Part shown: positions 47,818-60,090 of the stretch, in pieces | Layout of the letters: each line of letters starts with the position of its first letter | Position numbering within the stretch: position 1 is the stretch's first letter | Source: Siphonodentalium dalli | Taxonomy: Eukaryota > Mollusca > Scaphopoda > Gadilida > Siphonodentaliidae | Assembly: GCA_032622095.1 (NCBI GenBank) | Contig: CP136066.1 | Span: forward strand, 46,226,911-46,290,910 | Length of the DNA stretch: 64,000 nt | Reading direction: 5' to 3' | Notes under the pieces: generated by a model | Databases searched by the model: none | What the model saw: only the letters and a program-made list of their open reading frames with translations | Told to the model about the DNA's origin: nothing | Program-made: the position numbers and the translations under genes

Positions 47818-48620
47818 TTTTTATCCAAAATTAACGACTTTCCCTTCATGAAACGCATGGAAATTTTTGATATGTTATTATTTGGTCACATTTAGCACTG
47901 AGGGAACTCAATTGAGCGTTTATGTTTGTGAGTTTTTGTTTACATATTCCAAACTTTTGACACAAAATTGACGACTTTCCCCATCCTGAAATTCATGGGG
48001 ATTTGGCATTTGTTATTTTATGAGTATAGTCACACTCAAAAACATCAATAGTCATTGCACAGCAAATTTGTTGATGATTGGGCGCTCCTTTCCATCAGTT
48101 TCACTGGACTAATAAGGAATTGCAAAATTTACACAAAAAGCCATTTCAAAAATATGTAGAAAATTTTCCACAAGTGAAAAAAAATAAAAAAAACAGCTGG
48201 TTAGCAATGTATTATATATCCACCTTACAATCTGAGTCTCACCAAGAAAATTACAAACAATTGTCACCATTTTTTTTATCACATATTCCTGACTTTTGAC
48301 CCAAAAATGACCACTTTCCCACCCTGGGATTCACGGGGATTTTGGGTATGTTATATGGGTATAGTCACATTCAAACACACCAAACGATATTTTTAGCAAT
48401 TTTAACGGTTGGGTGTTTCTTCCCATCAGATTGACTAGACTGATAAGGAACAGCAACATTGACATAAATACGACCCTATTTCAAAGAGCAGTAGAATGTT
48501 TCCCCCAACGCGGGTTTCAGTGGATTTTGGATATATTGTTTCCCAGATTCTGCCCGACAAAATGACACCAAAAACAGCTTGTCAACAATTTGTTCTAGGT
48601 TCACCTCAAAATCGAGTCTC
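47818..48620 (+). repeat. ~336-bp tandem repeat (about 2.4 copies)
   Basis: The anchor 'cttttgac(a/c)caaaa(t/a)tgac(g/c)acttt' occurs at about 47955 and 48291, 336 bp apart, with a partial copy at about 47825. Each is followed by 'attca(t/c)ggggatttgg' and 'gtatagtcaca(c/t)tcaaa'. Confidence 0.75.
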
Positions 48621-48859
48621 AACGACCAGACTATGTAACCTTATATGTTCTCACATACACTTTCTTGCTTCTTCATGTGAACACGCCATATTAATCTTTT
48701 CTGCCTTGTTCCAGTTGATAGCCTGGTAGAAAATAGAAAATAGATTTTTACGCAGCATGGTTTGCGTGTGGGTCGGTATATGTTTAATCGCAAGATTAAC
48801 CTTTATAACAGAGAGCTACTGACAAAGGATATTAAATTTAAGGTTTACACGAATTACAG

Positions 48860-49240
48860 CACTGTGAATTCTAGAGACGCTGGCAGCAAAATTAATTCAC
48901 AATAGATCAAGATTGATCGGTAAAATAACAGTGAGAAATTAGACAAAGCCGTCTTTTTAATAAGTAAAATTGTTCAAATCTTTAGAATATCAGATTAAAT
49001 TTCTGTTCGTACTTATGCATAATTCAGGATTGTCAATATTGTGACACGTACTCAGGTTGTGTATGGGGGTATATGGAGAGTGGCTACTTCAGCTGGAATG
49101 CGTCGTGTACTGATCAATATTATAAACTATCCGCAATGGTCCAAGATGCTGATGTTTTGTTCTTATAAATGGTTTACGTCGATAGTGTTTCCTTCTTCCA
49201 CTCACAATGTACACAGTATACCGACTGTAAAGTGTACGCG
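48860..49240 (+). repeat. spaced ~300-400-bp repeat, copy 1 of 4
   Basis: Contains 'gacgctggcagcaaaat', 'gccgtcttt', 'attgtgacacgtactcagg', 'gagtggctacttcagctgga' and 'ttccttcttccactcac'. Copies follow at 51690, 54270 and 56590 in the same orientation. Confidence 0.6.
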
Positions 49241-51689
49241 TTGTTCATACTCAATCCACAGTCCCACATGTCTTATTAAGTATCACTAATTCCCAGTTGT
49301 ATATTTTCATGACGTACATATATTTGCTAACCAACACTTTTGATTTGCGAGACTATTGGTAGCCTGACCTACATATACATGTAACTAGTGGGTATTACAC
49401 ATGATTAGGAGAACTTGGTCCCACGGAATTGCCCTTTATCCTCAGGCTGTGCTTCACGTTAGTTCGACTTCATTGAGACCTTAATTTAGGTCAGGTACCA
49501 CCATGGCCTGCATGGCCTGATATTAGACGTGTAAACATAAATGTGTTTATGAACACTTCAAACGACATTTTATTAAGGACCAGAAGCGCGTTTTGCTCAA
49601 AAGCAGGCAAAATTGCAAGAAATTTTAACGAAAAAACGTCTTTGGATCTTTATCTGGCAAAAATCTTTCATATTTCCTCGTCTTCATTGTATATAGGATC
49701 TGAATAATTATTAAGAGAAAACAAAACAATAATGGTTTTTATAATAATGCATTTGAGGTTTTGAAAATGTTATTGAGTTTTTGTATCTCTTTCAGTAACA
49801 AGAACGGTTACAATAGTTAACAATTTCACGCAGGAATCCAATCACCACATAGCTGGTGATATGACTATGGACATATGACCTAGACCTAATCACAAGCAAC
49901 CCAAAATGTTTATTTATGAGCTGACACGACATCAATACTCTCAAATATAGCATAGTATTAATGGGTGGTTGTCCTCATCAATGAAAATAATCATAAAACT
50001 TCTTCAATCAAGATTTAAATCTAAAATAATAAGTATAGTCTCGTAATCTTCGGATATGTGATATTGACATGGTGGATATATGGACTGCACTTGTTAAATA
50101 TTTATATTTTACAGAAGTTCGCTGTACCGGAAAGAAGCGAAATATACACATTTTTCATGTCATAAAAGTAGTAAACGTGGTTAAAATTTCCAACGAGTTC
50201 ACTTTTCCTAACCATAGTAAGAAATAATCAAATGAACCAGATTTCAAAAAAATATATATTTAACAGATTTTGAGAAAATCCATTTTGAACTATAGATAAT
50301 TTTTGGCAAAGAATGTGCGAGAAGACAACATATTTTACTTCCACTGGAGATCGATTAGCATACTTAATCAAACAACATTTCACAAGAGAGTGTGCCAAGA
50401 TTAACATGTTGACTCCGATAATACGCTGGTAGTGGCTAAGAACTGTAGGAATAATATCGGAATAAAACTTGGAATAGTTTTAGAACCCCCCCCCGCCATT
50501 TACTTTGAACCATAAGGTCATATCGATTACATGCACGCTTCTTCTATTATCTCGATAAAGTGGCTATTTATTAAGGGCCTCTTCCGGATATCATTATCTT
50601 ACTATGAACCCGTTTTGGTATTTACATTACTTGTTCTTCGTCGGGTCTGCATAGACTTTCGTATGGAATTAGGTATCTGTCAATTTGGGTAAATTGTTAA
50701 TTCACTTTGGCGGGATTCCTAGCATCGTTCACTCATAAACTTCATGGGTTGTTTATTTTCCCGATCATTTTCTGGTAATGTCCACTTGAAATAATAATGA
50801 CCGCACTATAATGACACTTTTAAAAATCAAGTGCATGCAACGCAGCGATCGGCTCACAAAGTTGACAAAATCATGCAACGCGAGCTGGGGCATGTACATG
50901 CTGTGAATTACATCATTAATAAAAAGTTATTAACTAAGAAATATATGTCCTATGTTATTTGTTCAATGCTATAAAGTTCTCCAGCGGAATATCAAAGAGT
51001 TCCAATGTTTTGAAATGGTGTATTATACTCTCTGTTTATCTTCACAGTCGAATTTTACACAAGTACATATTATCTATTTGCGATATCATGTTCGCCGAGG
51101 AAATGTTTTTAGCGAAGCGAAAAGGTAGTTGAGAATGTGGGGACAAGACAAGTGCAATATCTTGTCTCGTCCACTACCGATTCCGAAATATACAAACTCC
51201 AGACAGTTGCTGACCGGAATTCACGTGTCAATTTCACAAAAAACGTGCACGCACCAGAATTGGCTCATCGCTATAGAAAATATAGAAAGTTATATATGAC
51301 ATTTTCATTCACATGCGCCTAAGGTACAAGCTCGCGTGATTTTGGTTGTTGTTAACACCTTTCTATTCTAAATAAATTCTCCCAGTCAGTTATAAAATGT
51401 ACATTGGAATGATCTATTATTCATTTGGATGATGTTAGGTGATAAACTCAGACGACAGATACATCAAAGTACAGAAGTATAGCCCTATTTGTTGAGGGGA
51501 ATTGTTTAGATAATAAGTTCAATCTATTGTCGTTTGTTGGACTTACTGCCAGAACATTTGCTATATGATAACTATACGGCAACGAGGATTTAGAATCTAA
51601 AGTATAAATGAGCATGGGGTCCCCTGTGCTACTTTAGGGATAGGTTTTCTCAGATCGATAAGCACAGCAGCGTGGATTTAAATCTATCC
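49241..51689. other. intergenic, no gene seen
   Basis: Includes the part (49660-50330) weakly similar to 43560-44340 and a small C-run at 50488. No credible coding region. Confidence 0.4.
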
Positions 51690-51945
51690 CTCTTTTAACG
51701 AGTAAAATTGTTCATCTTTTTAGAATCTCCTATTGAAGTTTTGTACTTATCCTATAATTGTTGTTCTTGGTCTGGTGCCACTCAGGCTCTGTTCGCACTT
51801 GAGCACAATTCAAGAAATATCAATTGCTTCCATGTTGTGACACGTACTCACGTTCCCTGTGTGGAAGTAGTAAGAGTGGCCACTCCAGTTGGAATAACTC
51901 GCGCACTGATCAATTTTATAAAAACAAAATGTAAACAGTGATGGT
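51690..51945 (+). repeat. spaced ~300-400-bp repeat, copy 2 of 4
   Basis: Landmarks: 'taaaattgttcatctttt', 'cacttgagcacaattcaaga', 'gttgtgacacgtactcacg', 'gagtggccactccagttgga' and 'cgcactgatcaat'. The 77-codon frame at 51708-51941 falls inside the repeat. Confidence 0.6.
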
Positions 51946-52014
51946 TCATGGTGTTGATAGTTAGCAATATATATCAATATGGTTTAAACTTACTGAAAAT
52001 TATTGTTAAATAAG

Positions 52015-52390
52015 CAAATTCGTTAACTGCGTCCAGAATTGTATTATTGTATCTAAATGACACGTGCTTTGGCTTACGTCTAGGGAAACAGACCGCCTTT
52101 GATTTGCCGATGTTGATTATCAACATTCAGGTGGTACAATAGTCTTCAAAATAGTCCAATTGTAGCTGTATGTCATCTTGGTCGTCTGAAAATAACACTG
52201 TGTCATCTGCATAATTATACTAACATGAATAATTTCAAATAACTGATTGTCTCCATGTTTTAGGCCAACGAGTAAAGGAAAACTATAAGCAGATTGACTA
52301 TTATGAAAAACTCGAGACGTTATGTCCGTATACATGTCTATGATGACATTTTAATAACATTTAATAACAATTTTTACCCTTGTAATTTAA
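52015..52390 (-). pseudogene. short LINE RT relic
   Basis: The minus strand encodes NVIIDMYTDITSRVFHNSQ...FPLLVGLKHGD (about 52350-52250) and, after a frame change and deletion, NYADDTVLFSDDQDDIQLQL (about 52215-52155), then GKSKAVCFPRR. These are the RT segment before motif B, the YADD catalytic motif and the following thumb region. The span between them, including most of motif B, is missing. It is a small internal fragment of a third LINE copy. Confidence 0.75.
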
Positions 52391-53287
52391 TTCAGCGTAT
52401 TATATATAGGGCTAAAGATTAAGTAAGTGAAGAGTAGTCATTGGTCTGTACTCTGCTGCCACAAAAGGCCTGATATCCCTTCAATACCAAACTTCGTACG
52501 ATTTGCCAAATGTATTTTATCTCATGCGGTTTTTAACAGCGCACTGTGTAAAATCGATATCGATGTTCGTACATGCTACTACGAACATTGTGTTTATTTA
52601 AATAAACGTTAAAAGGTTCACAATTAAGGTGTATTAAAATGGGGCAGTTGAATGTACATGACATGTATATGAAATTTAAAATGACATGCTCGCGATTATA
52701 TTGTATGAATTTAATCGCATTACCTTTCAAATATGTGTATCCGTGTCATGGTATTATGTAAACATTGCTGACTCTGCGTTAGCCGTGTTGAATTAACTGT
52801 TAGATACATTTCTCAAAAATCACTGTTACTTTTATGGGTAGGACATATTGTCCTAGTGAGGTTGATAGCATCACAATTTACCTACGGTGGCTAATTTCTG
52901 AGACGACATATGCCCCACTTTATTCAGTTACACATATATTTGATGAAAAAGTAATGTATGTCTCTTTCAGATCCCATATTCTTATCCTTGTGTAATACAC
53001 CATACGGATAATGTTAGAGCGTCCCCAAGCAGGACCGGTGGCACATTCTAGATATATCTGCACGTAACTAAACTGTGTGGGGAATATTTCGTCACACATA
53101 TAAGAACCCCCTGCTTATATATCGAATTTTGGCCATATACTGGCAGGATATATCCGTTTTCGCACTCGTATTCTGGATTTTGCGAAAGGTCTCAAATTAT
53201 ATACTTTGTGTCTACACGTGTAAATTCGCACCATTTTCAGACACCCCTTAACCACACACTGTTTACTTCCGTGGACTCCTAGCAGAC
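52391..53287. other. intergenic, no gene seen
   Basis: AT-rich. Short frames on both strands carry no domain signature. Confidence 0.4.
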
Positions 53288-53443
53288 ATGATTTCAACCG
53301 ATACCGTTGACATAGCTAATGCCGTAGGTAAACATAAGCATGCCTGTCGCATGATTGATGACCTAATTGCCGACGGGTTCTATATGAATTTTAAAACTGT
53401 TGTACCAGTTCGAATGACTGAAGTTGTATCCCGTGCTGTTTAG
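53288..53443 (+). other. short ORF resembling a Rha-type DNA-binding segment
   Basis: A 51-codon frame from ATG 53288 to TAG 53441-53443. Its start, STDTVDIANAVGKHKHACRM followed by IDDLIADGF, has the spacing S..(V)DIA..(V)GK.H.......I typical of the N-terminal helix-turn-helix of phage Rha/antirepressor-like regulators, which also occur in some large eukaryotic DNA viruses. No further Rha-like sequence follows the stop, although another frame stays open at about 53662-53820. It may be a fragment of an integrated viral or Maverick-like element, or a chance match. Confidence 0.2.
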
Positions 53444-54269
53444 TAGGAAAGTGAAGTTGGTGGTTTTGCTGCTTATAACGAAATATTCATTTAAAAACAA
53501 ATTCAGAATGGGACGCCTTCTTAAAACAAACTCGTCAAATTATCTTTGAAGCCGACAATCCAATCAGTCTGGCCTGCAGCTTGATTACATTCGCATGATT
53601 ACTGTCTTAATTATATGATCACACGCCGCATTTCAGCAGGCAGAATGCTGATTACGATATTAGAAAGGTTTCGCAACTAACGGATATAGCAACGGATACG
53701 TTTATGGCGATGCTTATGGTTGTAGATGATCCAATTGTCATTTTCAAAGGGTACTGTCACACAATCGCACACAATATTCTAGTCCGTCTATCGTACACGT
53801 ATTTCGGCCCTGTGTGAGAAATTGTTTTAATCTGAAAGTGAAAAAGTATATTTTCGGCAAATTCAAGCCTCGCTTATTTGTTCATAATTGATTACCAGTT
53901 ATTCGCTGGCCATCGCAGAGGGGGCAGAATATTTTTAATCCAAACCTGACTGAAAAAGCAGCACAATCCCAGAAACTATAGGTTATTATGCACGTTCAGG
54001 CCTTGATTTGTATCTGGTTTGTTTGCTTTTTCTATAATTGAATAGAAGTGTTTGATTGGCGACGAGTGGGGGTCCAGGACCCACCAGTCGACATTGTTTC
54101 GGCCTGGTGGGAGAATTGTATTTATAAAATATTTATCAGCTAGATGTAATAGAATGATACAGTTTACAGTCCAGTATGGTTTCCGTATGTGCTGGGTGCA
54201 TCGCGAGCTTAACCTTGTGAACATACAGAGAGCCACTGGCACAGTTCTTTGATTATATTAAAGAGTACA

Positions 54270-54685
54270 AGAGTCCCCGTGCTGGGAATTTTAAGGACGC
54301 TGGCAGAAAAATAACCGTGGGCAGTTAAACATATAGCCGTCTTTGCAGCAAGACAAATTGATCAAACCTTTAGAAACTCGGATTATCATTTTTCCTCAGA
54401 CTGTTCTGTTAATTTGCTCTCCTTGTGTCACTCGAAAAAGCCCCTCACTCCGTTCGTACTTGAAGATAATTCAGGAAACTTTAGTATGAGTTGATTCAAT
54501 ATTGTGACATACACTTTCACATTTGTGTAGGTAGGATGAGTGGCCACTTCAGTTGAAATAACTCGTCCACTGATCAATTTGTAAACTATATGCTGATATT
54601 TCGTTCCTGTGTTTATCAATAACTGTATATCAACAGCGTTTGCTTCTTCCACTCGTCCTTGTACATTTAATACAGGCTGTTGTGT
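54270..54685 (+). repeat. spaced ~300-400-bp repeat, copy 3 of 4
   Basis: Landmarks: 'gacgctggcagaaaaat', 'gccgtcttt', 'attgtgacatacact', 'gagtggccacttcagttgaa', 'ccactgatcaat' and 'gcttcttccactcgt'. The closest relative is copy 1. Confidence 0.65.
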
Positions 54686-54694
54686 TGGCATTTT

Positions 54695-54820
54695 CGTCTA
54701 TATCTGTATTTGTCAATGTCTGCCTATCTGTCTGCTATAGAGGTTATAATGGGGTCTAACATAAGTATCATTTTACGAGAAAGATAGTGGTGCAGATTAA
54801 AATGTTCTAAAGTGGGTATA
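54695..54820 (+). mobile_element. Helitron A 5'-end fragment (copy 5)
   Basis: 'tctatatctgtatttgtcaa' followed by tgtctgcctatctgtctg, 'ctatagag', and 'cattttacgagaaagatagt' to 'ttctaaagtg' matches the first ~150 bp of Helitron A. The rest is absent. Confidence 0.7.
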
Positions 54821-55079
54821 TAATTAGTTGGTTAGTTAAATTATTAAAGTGCCCTTTTAATTAATACATCTGATGTCAATAAGCCGGACAAACGAACAAA
54901 TAGAAAAATAAAATTGAGATTTATTACTATAATGTATTCTAGTTCTAAAGTGTATGGTTCCTGTGAGCATCTTTAATATTTTGTCAAATCATATCAGCGC
55001 ATTCTCTATGGCTTCGCTGAAATTCGCCAATAGCCGAGTCGCAATCTCAACAAAGTTATCCCCCTTATAAAATAATATT

Positions 55080-56400
55080 TTCGTTGTTCTAGTTGGAGTT
55101 ATTCTCTGATAAGCATTGGTAACTTTGTGACAAAAAACACGTCAGATTTTTGAAACAACTTCCAAATGTAACATTGACACCCTGTTTTTTTTTAGCAAGG
55201 ATGGGTGATATATTTTTATTTTTCTAATTGGAGTAATTCTCTGATAAGCATTTGTAACTATGTCACACAAAACACGTCGGATTTTTGAAACGACTTCCAA
55301 ATGTAACGTTGTAACCCTTTTTTAATAATGATAGGTGAAATATTTTCATTTTTCTAGCCGGAATTATTCACTGATAAACATTTGTAACTATATAACAAAA
55401 GCACGTCGCATTTTTAAACAACTTCCAAATGTAACTTTTGTAATGTAATTTTTTAAACGACTTCCAAATGGAACTTAAACAAGGGTGGATGAAATATTTT
55501 GATTTTTCTAATTGGAGTTATTCTCTGATAAGCATTGGTAACTTTGTGAAAAAAAACACGTCAGATTTGTTAAACAACTTGCAAATGTAACATTGTAACC
55601 ATTTTTTAACAAGAATGGGGGGAATATTTTCATTTTTATAGTTGCGGTTATTCGCAGATAAGCATTTGTAACTATGTGACTAAAACCACGTCAGATTTTT
55701 TAAACAAGGATAGGTGAAAATATTTTCATTTTTCTAGTTGGAGTTATTCTCTGATAAGCTTTGGTAACTTTGTAACAAAAACACGTCAGATTCTTTAAAC
55801 GACTTCCAGATGTAACTTTGTAAACCTTTTTTAACAAGGATTGGGGAAATATTTTCTGTTTTCTATTTGGTGTTATTCAAAGATAAGCAGTTGTATCTAT
55901 GTGAAAAAAAACACGTCGCATTTTTTAAACGACTTCCAAATGTAACTTTGTAACCCATTTTTAACAAGGATAGGTGAAATATTTTCATTTTTCTAATTGG
56001 AGTTATTCTATGATAAGCATTTGTAACTATGAACAAAAAACACGTCGCATTTTTAAACGACTTCCAAATGTTACTTTTTTGTAACCCTTTTTAAACAAGG
56101 GTGGGTGAAATATTTTCATTTTTCTAATTGGAATTATTCTCTGATAAGTATTTGTAACTATGTAACAAAAAATACGTGGGATTTTTGAAACGACTTTCAA
56201 ATGTAACTTTGTAACCATTTTTTAAACAAGGATAGGTGAAATATTTTCATTTTTCTAATTAGAGTAATTCTCTGATAAGCATTTGTAACTATGTAACAAA
56301 CAAAAACGTCGCATTTTTGAAACGACTTCCAAAAGTAACTTTGTGACAAAAAAACACGTTGGATATTTTTGACTTGTAACCTCTGTAACCCGGTTACAAA
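55080..56400 (-). repeat. ~130-bp satellite, ~10-copy minus-oriented array
   Basis: On the plus strand each unit reads 'aaacgacttccaaatgtaac' - 'tttgtaaccctttttt' - 'aacaaggataggtgaaatat' - 'tttcatttttctaattgg' - 'agttattctctgataagcat' - 'ttgtaactatg' - 'aacaaaaaacacgtcgca'. Some units are shortened. The array closes at 'gtaacccggttacaaatgc' (56385-56403), a near-palindromic motif also found at the edge of the inverted partner array (44593-44611). Minus-strand open frames (56027-56560) are repeat translations. Confidence 0.9.
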
Positions 56401-56589
56401 TGCATAATGTATATTTCGTGCACCAAATCCGGACATATCTAGGTAAAGGAGCAAAATGGTACTCTGGCTCGGATCGGAATTCTAGTGGTGCTTGCAAGAA
56501 ATCGATGGGTGTATAATGCCGAGCGTGGCTCAAAAACATTTCAAAGCACAACAACAGCAACCTTATAGCTGTTGCTGCAACAAGGATAA

Positions 56590-56830
56590 ACTGTTTTCCA
56601 TTTTAGAATCTCGCATTGCATTGATCAGACCTAGCCGTTGAGAGTTGTTATGTCGCTGGTGTCAGTCAGAAACCTCCTCGGTATGTTTATACTTGACAAT
56701 ACTTCAAGAAAGTTCAATTATTTCTACATAGTGACACCTACTGTATAGAAGTCGACAGAGAGACTACTCCAGTTTTGTTAACGTGTGCACTCTTTCCGTT
56801 TATAAACTCTTCTTAATAAAACAATCCATA
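56590..56830 (+). repeat. spaced ~300-400-bp repeat, copy 4 of 4 (most diverged)
   Basis: Landmarks: 'ttttagaatctcgcattg', 'cttgacaatacttcaagaaa', 'tagtgacacctact' and 'gactactccagtttt'. It aligns best with copy 2. Confidence 0.5.
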
Positions 56831-57440
56831 TTAATGATATTTTCTTTCTATGATCTCAAATGTGTTCTGTTATACAGTCCATCCACAGTTTTCTCTGTTC
56901 GGAAGATAAAGCACTTCGTTCCATACAGGCACATAAGTAAATAGTTTATGGGTCAATATTACTTTATTAGATCCCTCGTCGCATTCGATCGATGGAAGAG
57001 AGTGGGCGCGCTATGTCACTTTCCTTTGGGGAAGCATATTTCAACATCTCTTTTACTTGGCTAAATAGGCGAGGGGGTCTTCTCGTGTTTATTCCTTGCA
57101 ATGAAGTGAACCTACATATCCATGACCAAGAAATCAGTTCACATAAAAACTCTCTTCGCCGTCTATGTATACGATGAGAATTAAACCCGGAAATGTCGAG
57201 TTAATTATCGAGACGATAAATTTACACCACTCCGAAGATCACATGAAAAACAAAATACAATCATGAATATATAACCATGGAGCTTTCAAACAGAAATGTG
57301 CGGACGAAATGCCGGTGCCTGTGTATTCTATACATGCGTATATTCACAAAATGTAACCTTACAAAAAAACAGCCATGTTTCCCCCTTGCATCTAGGCATT
57401 TTGTGTGCGTCAGTGGTTGGTCATAACCTGCATGGTGCAC

Positions 57441-57615
57441 GCGATTTACTCTATCAGTGTACTAGACTACAAACGGAATGGCGATTTACTCTATCAGTGT
57501 ACTACACTACAAACGAAATGGCGACTTACTCTATCGGTGTACTAGACAACAAACGGAATGGCGATTTACTCTATCGGTGTACTAGACTACAGACGAAATA
57601 ACGATTTACTCTCGC
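57441..57615 (+). repeat. 40-bp minisatellite, forward half of a mirrored pair
   Basis: Four full units plus a partial of gcgatttactctatcagtgt + actagactacaaacggaatg. The frame at 57296-57601 runs through it. Confidence 0.9.
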
Positions 57616-57688
57616 TCCCGTTGAAATAAAGAGCTAGAAAACTATATGATGGCAAGTTATACGCACCTACATGTATGTTGGACGCTGA

Positions 57689-57932
57689 AGTAAATCGCTA
57701 TTTCGTCTGTAGTATAGTACACTGATAGAGTAAATCGCTATTTCGTCTGCAGTCTATAACACTGATAGAGTGAATGGTTATTTCGTTTGTATTCTAGTAC
57801 ACCGATAGAGTAAATCGCCATTTCGTTTGTTGTCTAGTACACTGATAGAGTAAATCGCCATTTCGTTTGTAGTCTAGTATACTGATAGAATAAATCGCCA
57901 TTCCGTTTGTAGTCTAGTACACTGATAGAGTG
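57689..57932 (-). repeat. 40-bp minisatellite, reverse half of the mirrored pair
   Basis: Six units of the same 40-bp sequence in reverse complement (gtaaatcgccatttcgtttg + tagtctagtacactgataga). About 73 bp of single-copy sequence (57616-57688) separates the two halves. The whole is a ~490-bp imperfect palindrome. Confidence 0.9.
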
Positions 57933-58211
57933 AGATAGCATCACGACTTAGACGGAGAAGTGCTACGAAATTCAACTAACTACACTTCTAATTGTTTTTC
58001 TCTTGGCTTATATGCTGAGTAGACATGTGCGATAGTTATTGAGTGCCCTTAAAGACTGTCATTGGTATTTGTTGACAGTCTCAACCACAAACTGGTCGTG
58101 TAATTATCATTAATGAGGGCAGTTCGTCACGCCGTCATTCGACTGGACAATCACCTTTTATTTAAATGGCCGCTCTTCGTTAACCCTGCTTACATGTCTC
58201 ACGGCCAGTAG

Positions 58212-58332
58212 AGTCACACCCCTATATAGCCGGCCAGCACTGTATTGGTTACATGTCACACCCCTATGTAGCCAGCCAGCACTGTTTTGGTTACATGTCA
58301 CACCCCTATATACCCGGCCAGCACTGTCTTGG
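58212..58332 (+). repeat. 42-bp minisatellite (2.9 copies)
   Basis: The unit gtcacacccctatatagccg + gccagcactgtattggttac + at is repeated nearly three times with a few substitutions. Confidence 0.9.
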
Positions 58333-58796
58333 CACACCGGATCACTGCCACCACGTACACATACTGTGAGGAAATAACGATCTTAAGTTAATACTTTTGC
58401 CATTTACAATTCATTCTGCACTATTCTGAGAAACCGAACAGTCCATATTCATTTTGAAACTTGGCTAATACAAGCCAGAACGAATTGAAACTGACAAAAA
58501 ACGTAAATAAAAAATATTAGATTTAATTATGAAAATATACGTAATGGCAGCGGTCAAACCAATATGATTTTAACGAGGCTACAGAGGAGTGCCTAATTCA
58601 TAAATCAGTACTAACGCAAATATAGATTCAAAAATAATTATTGCTCTGATTGTTTACAAAATAAAAACTAAGTTGATTATCAAAGTACCACTAACCGTAA
58701 TGGAAGTACCATTTACATGGCCTATAAATCTCGTCCCGGACACGGCTGTATAATGACATTATATGTATATTTATCGTGTGTAAAGTATGTGTATAC

Positions 58797-59025
58797 TATT
58801 ACGTTATGGCATGGACAGTTTATGTATAATAGTATGTTACCGCATGGACAGTATATGTATAATATATTACCGTGTGGACAGTATATGTATAATCATGTTA
58901 CCACATGGACATCATATGTATAATAATATGTAACCGCATGGACAGTATATATATATAATAATATGTTACCGTGTGGACAATATATGTATAATAGCATGTT
59001 ACCGTGCGGACAGTATATGTTTATA
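58797..59025 (+). repeat. ~37-bp minisatellite (about 6-7 copies)
   Basis: The unit 'tatgttaccgcatggacagt' + 'atatgtataataa' is repeated with variation in the ccg(c/t)(a/g)tgg segment. The 58717-58923 frame is largely a translation of it. Confidence 0.85.
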
Positions 59026-59805
59026 GACATGACCCTACACCCAGGGCCTGTATTTTGTATTGTGTCGTAGTACCAGGAACCTAATGTAATCTCCAGACCT
59101 TCGGTTCAGAAGTTCGGATAGCTGCTATCTGGAACTCACACAGTTATAGAGCTGGATATTTAATGTTAGTTATTTGATGGAACGTACGAGTGAAAGTGTA
59201 TCTCTTAAATGCATATACTGGGGGGGGGTTGGAGGAAACTGAAAGGTTATTAAAACTTAGATGGACCTCCACTCCACACACTGCATAGTATATATGTGTA
59301 TTCTAAATTATCCAATAATGACAACACTATCATTGCCATCAGGCCTCGCCATGACCAGAGTTGACGTCCGCGTTTATTGGTAAACATGCTTACAGGTTAA
59401 GGAGCGGGCAATTGTTCACGTACAGGTTAATTACATCTGATTAGTGATAATTTAATGCAATTATATCACAGTTACATTGCACCGTCAACCCAATGTATCT
59501 TCATTTGATGGCGCTGTGGTCAAATTATTACTCTGAACTACTTGGGCATGAACACATTTTATGTTGTTCAGCTTTTGAAACTCTGGAAATATCCATTCAG
59601 TTAGTCTGAGACTTACTCATATCATTGCCCACACGACGAATATGAAAAAAATTCCGTGTACATATTATCAATCTTAACCACGTCAGTATGCACCAATCAT
59701 ATTATCTTTATTGAGTGTTCACCCTCCACGTCGCTGAGGTCACGGCACTATATTATACAAAATTGTGTCTTGAATAAATTAAATATAACGCGGGAGTCTC
59801 TGGTT
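59026..59805. other. intergenic, no gene seen
   Basis: Contains a G9 run at 59221-59229. No coding region was recognised. Confidence 0.35.
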
Positions 59806-60090
59806 TCTACACTATATATTTTCTACCACATGTGCATGTAATTTCCATGGTCATATTGTCTTCTATTGTGTCATGTTTAGAGTTTTTGTAATTATGCATC
59901 TAATGCAGATTAGACAATGGCATGCATTTATCAGTCACGATTTATACACACAAATTGAATATATATCTCCTACCACATATGCATGTAATTTCCATATTCA
60001 TATTGTCTTCTGTTGTGTCATATTCAAAGTGTTTATCTTCACGTGTCTAATGCATATTAGACAACCGCATATATATATCAGTCAAGGCAT
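59806..60090 (+). repeat. ~145-bp tandem duplication
   Basis: 'taccacat(g/a)tgcatgtaattt' + 'ccat...catattgtcttct(a/g)ttgtgtcat' to 'attagacaa(t/c)(g/c)gcat' occurs at 59822 and again at 59971. Confidence 0.8.
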
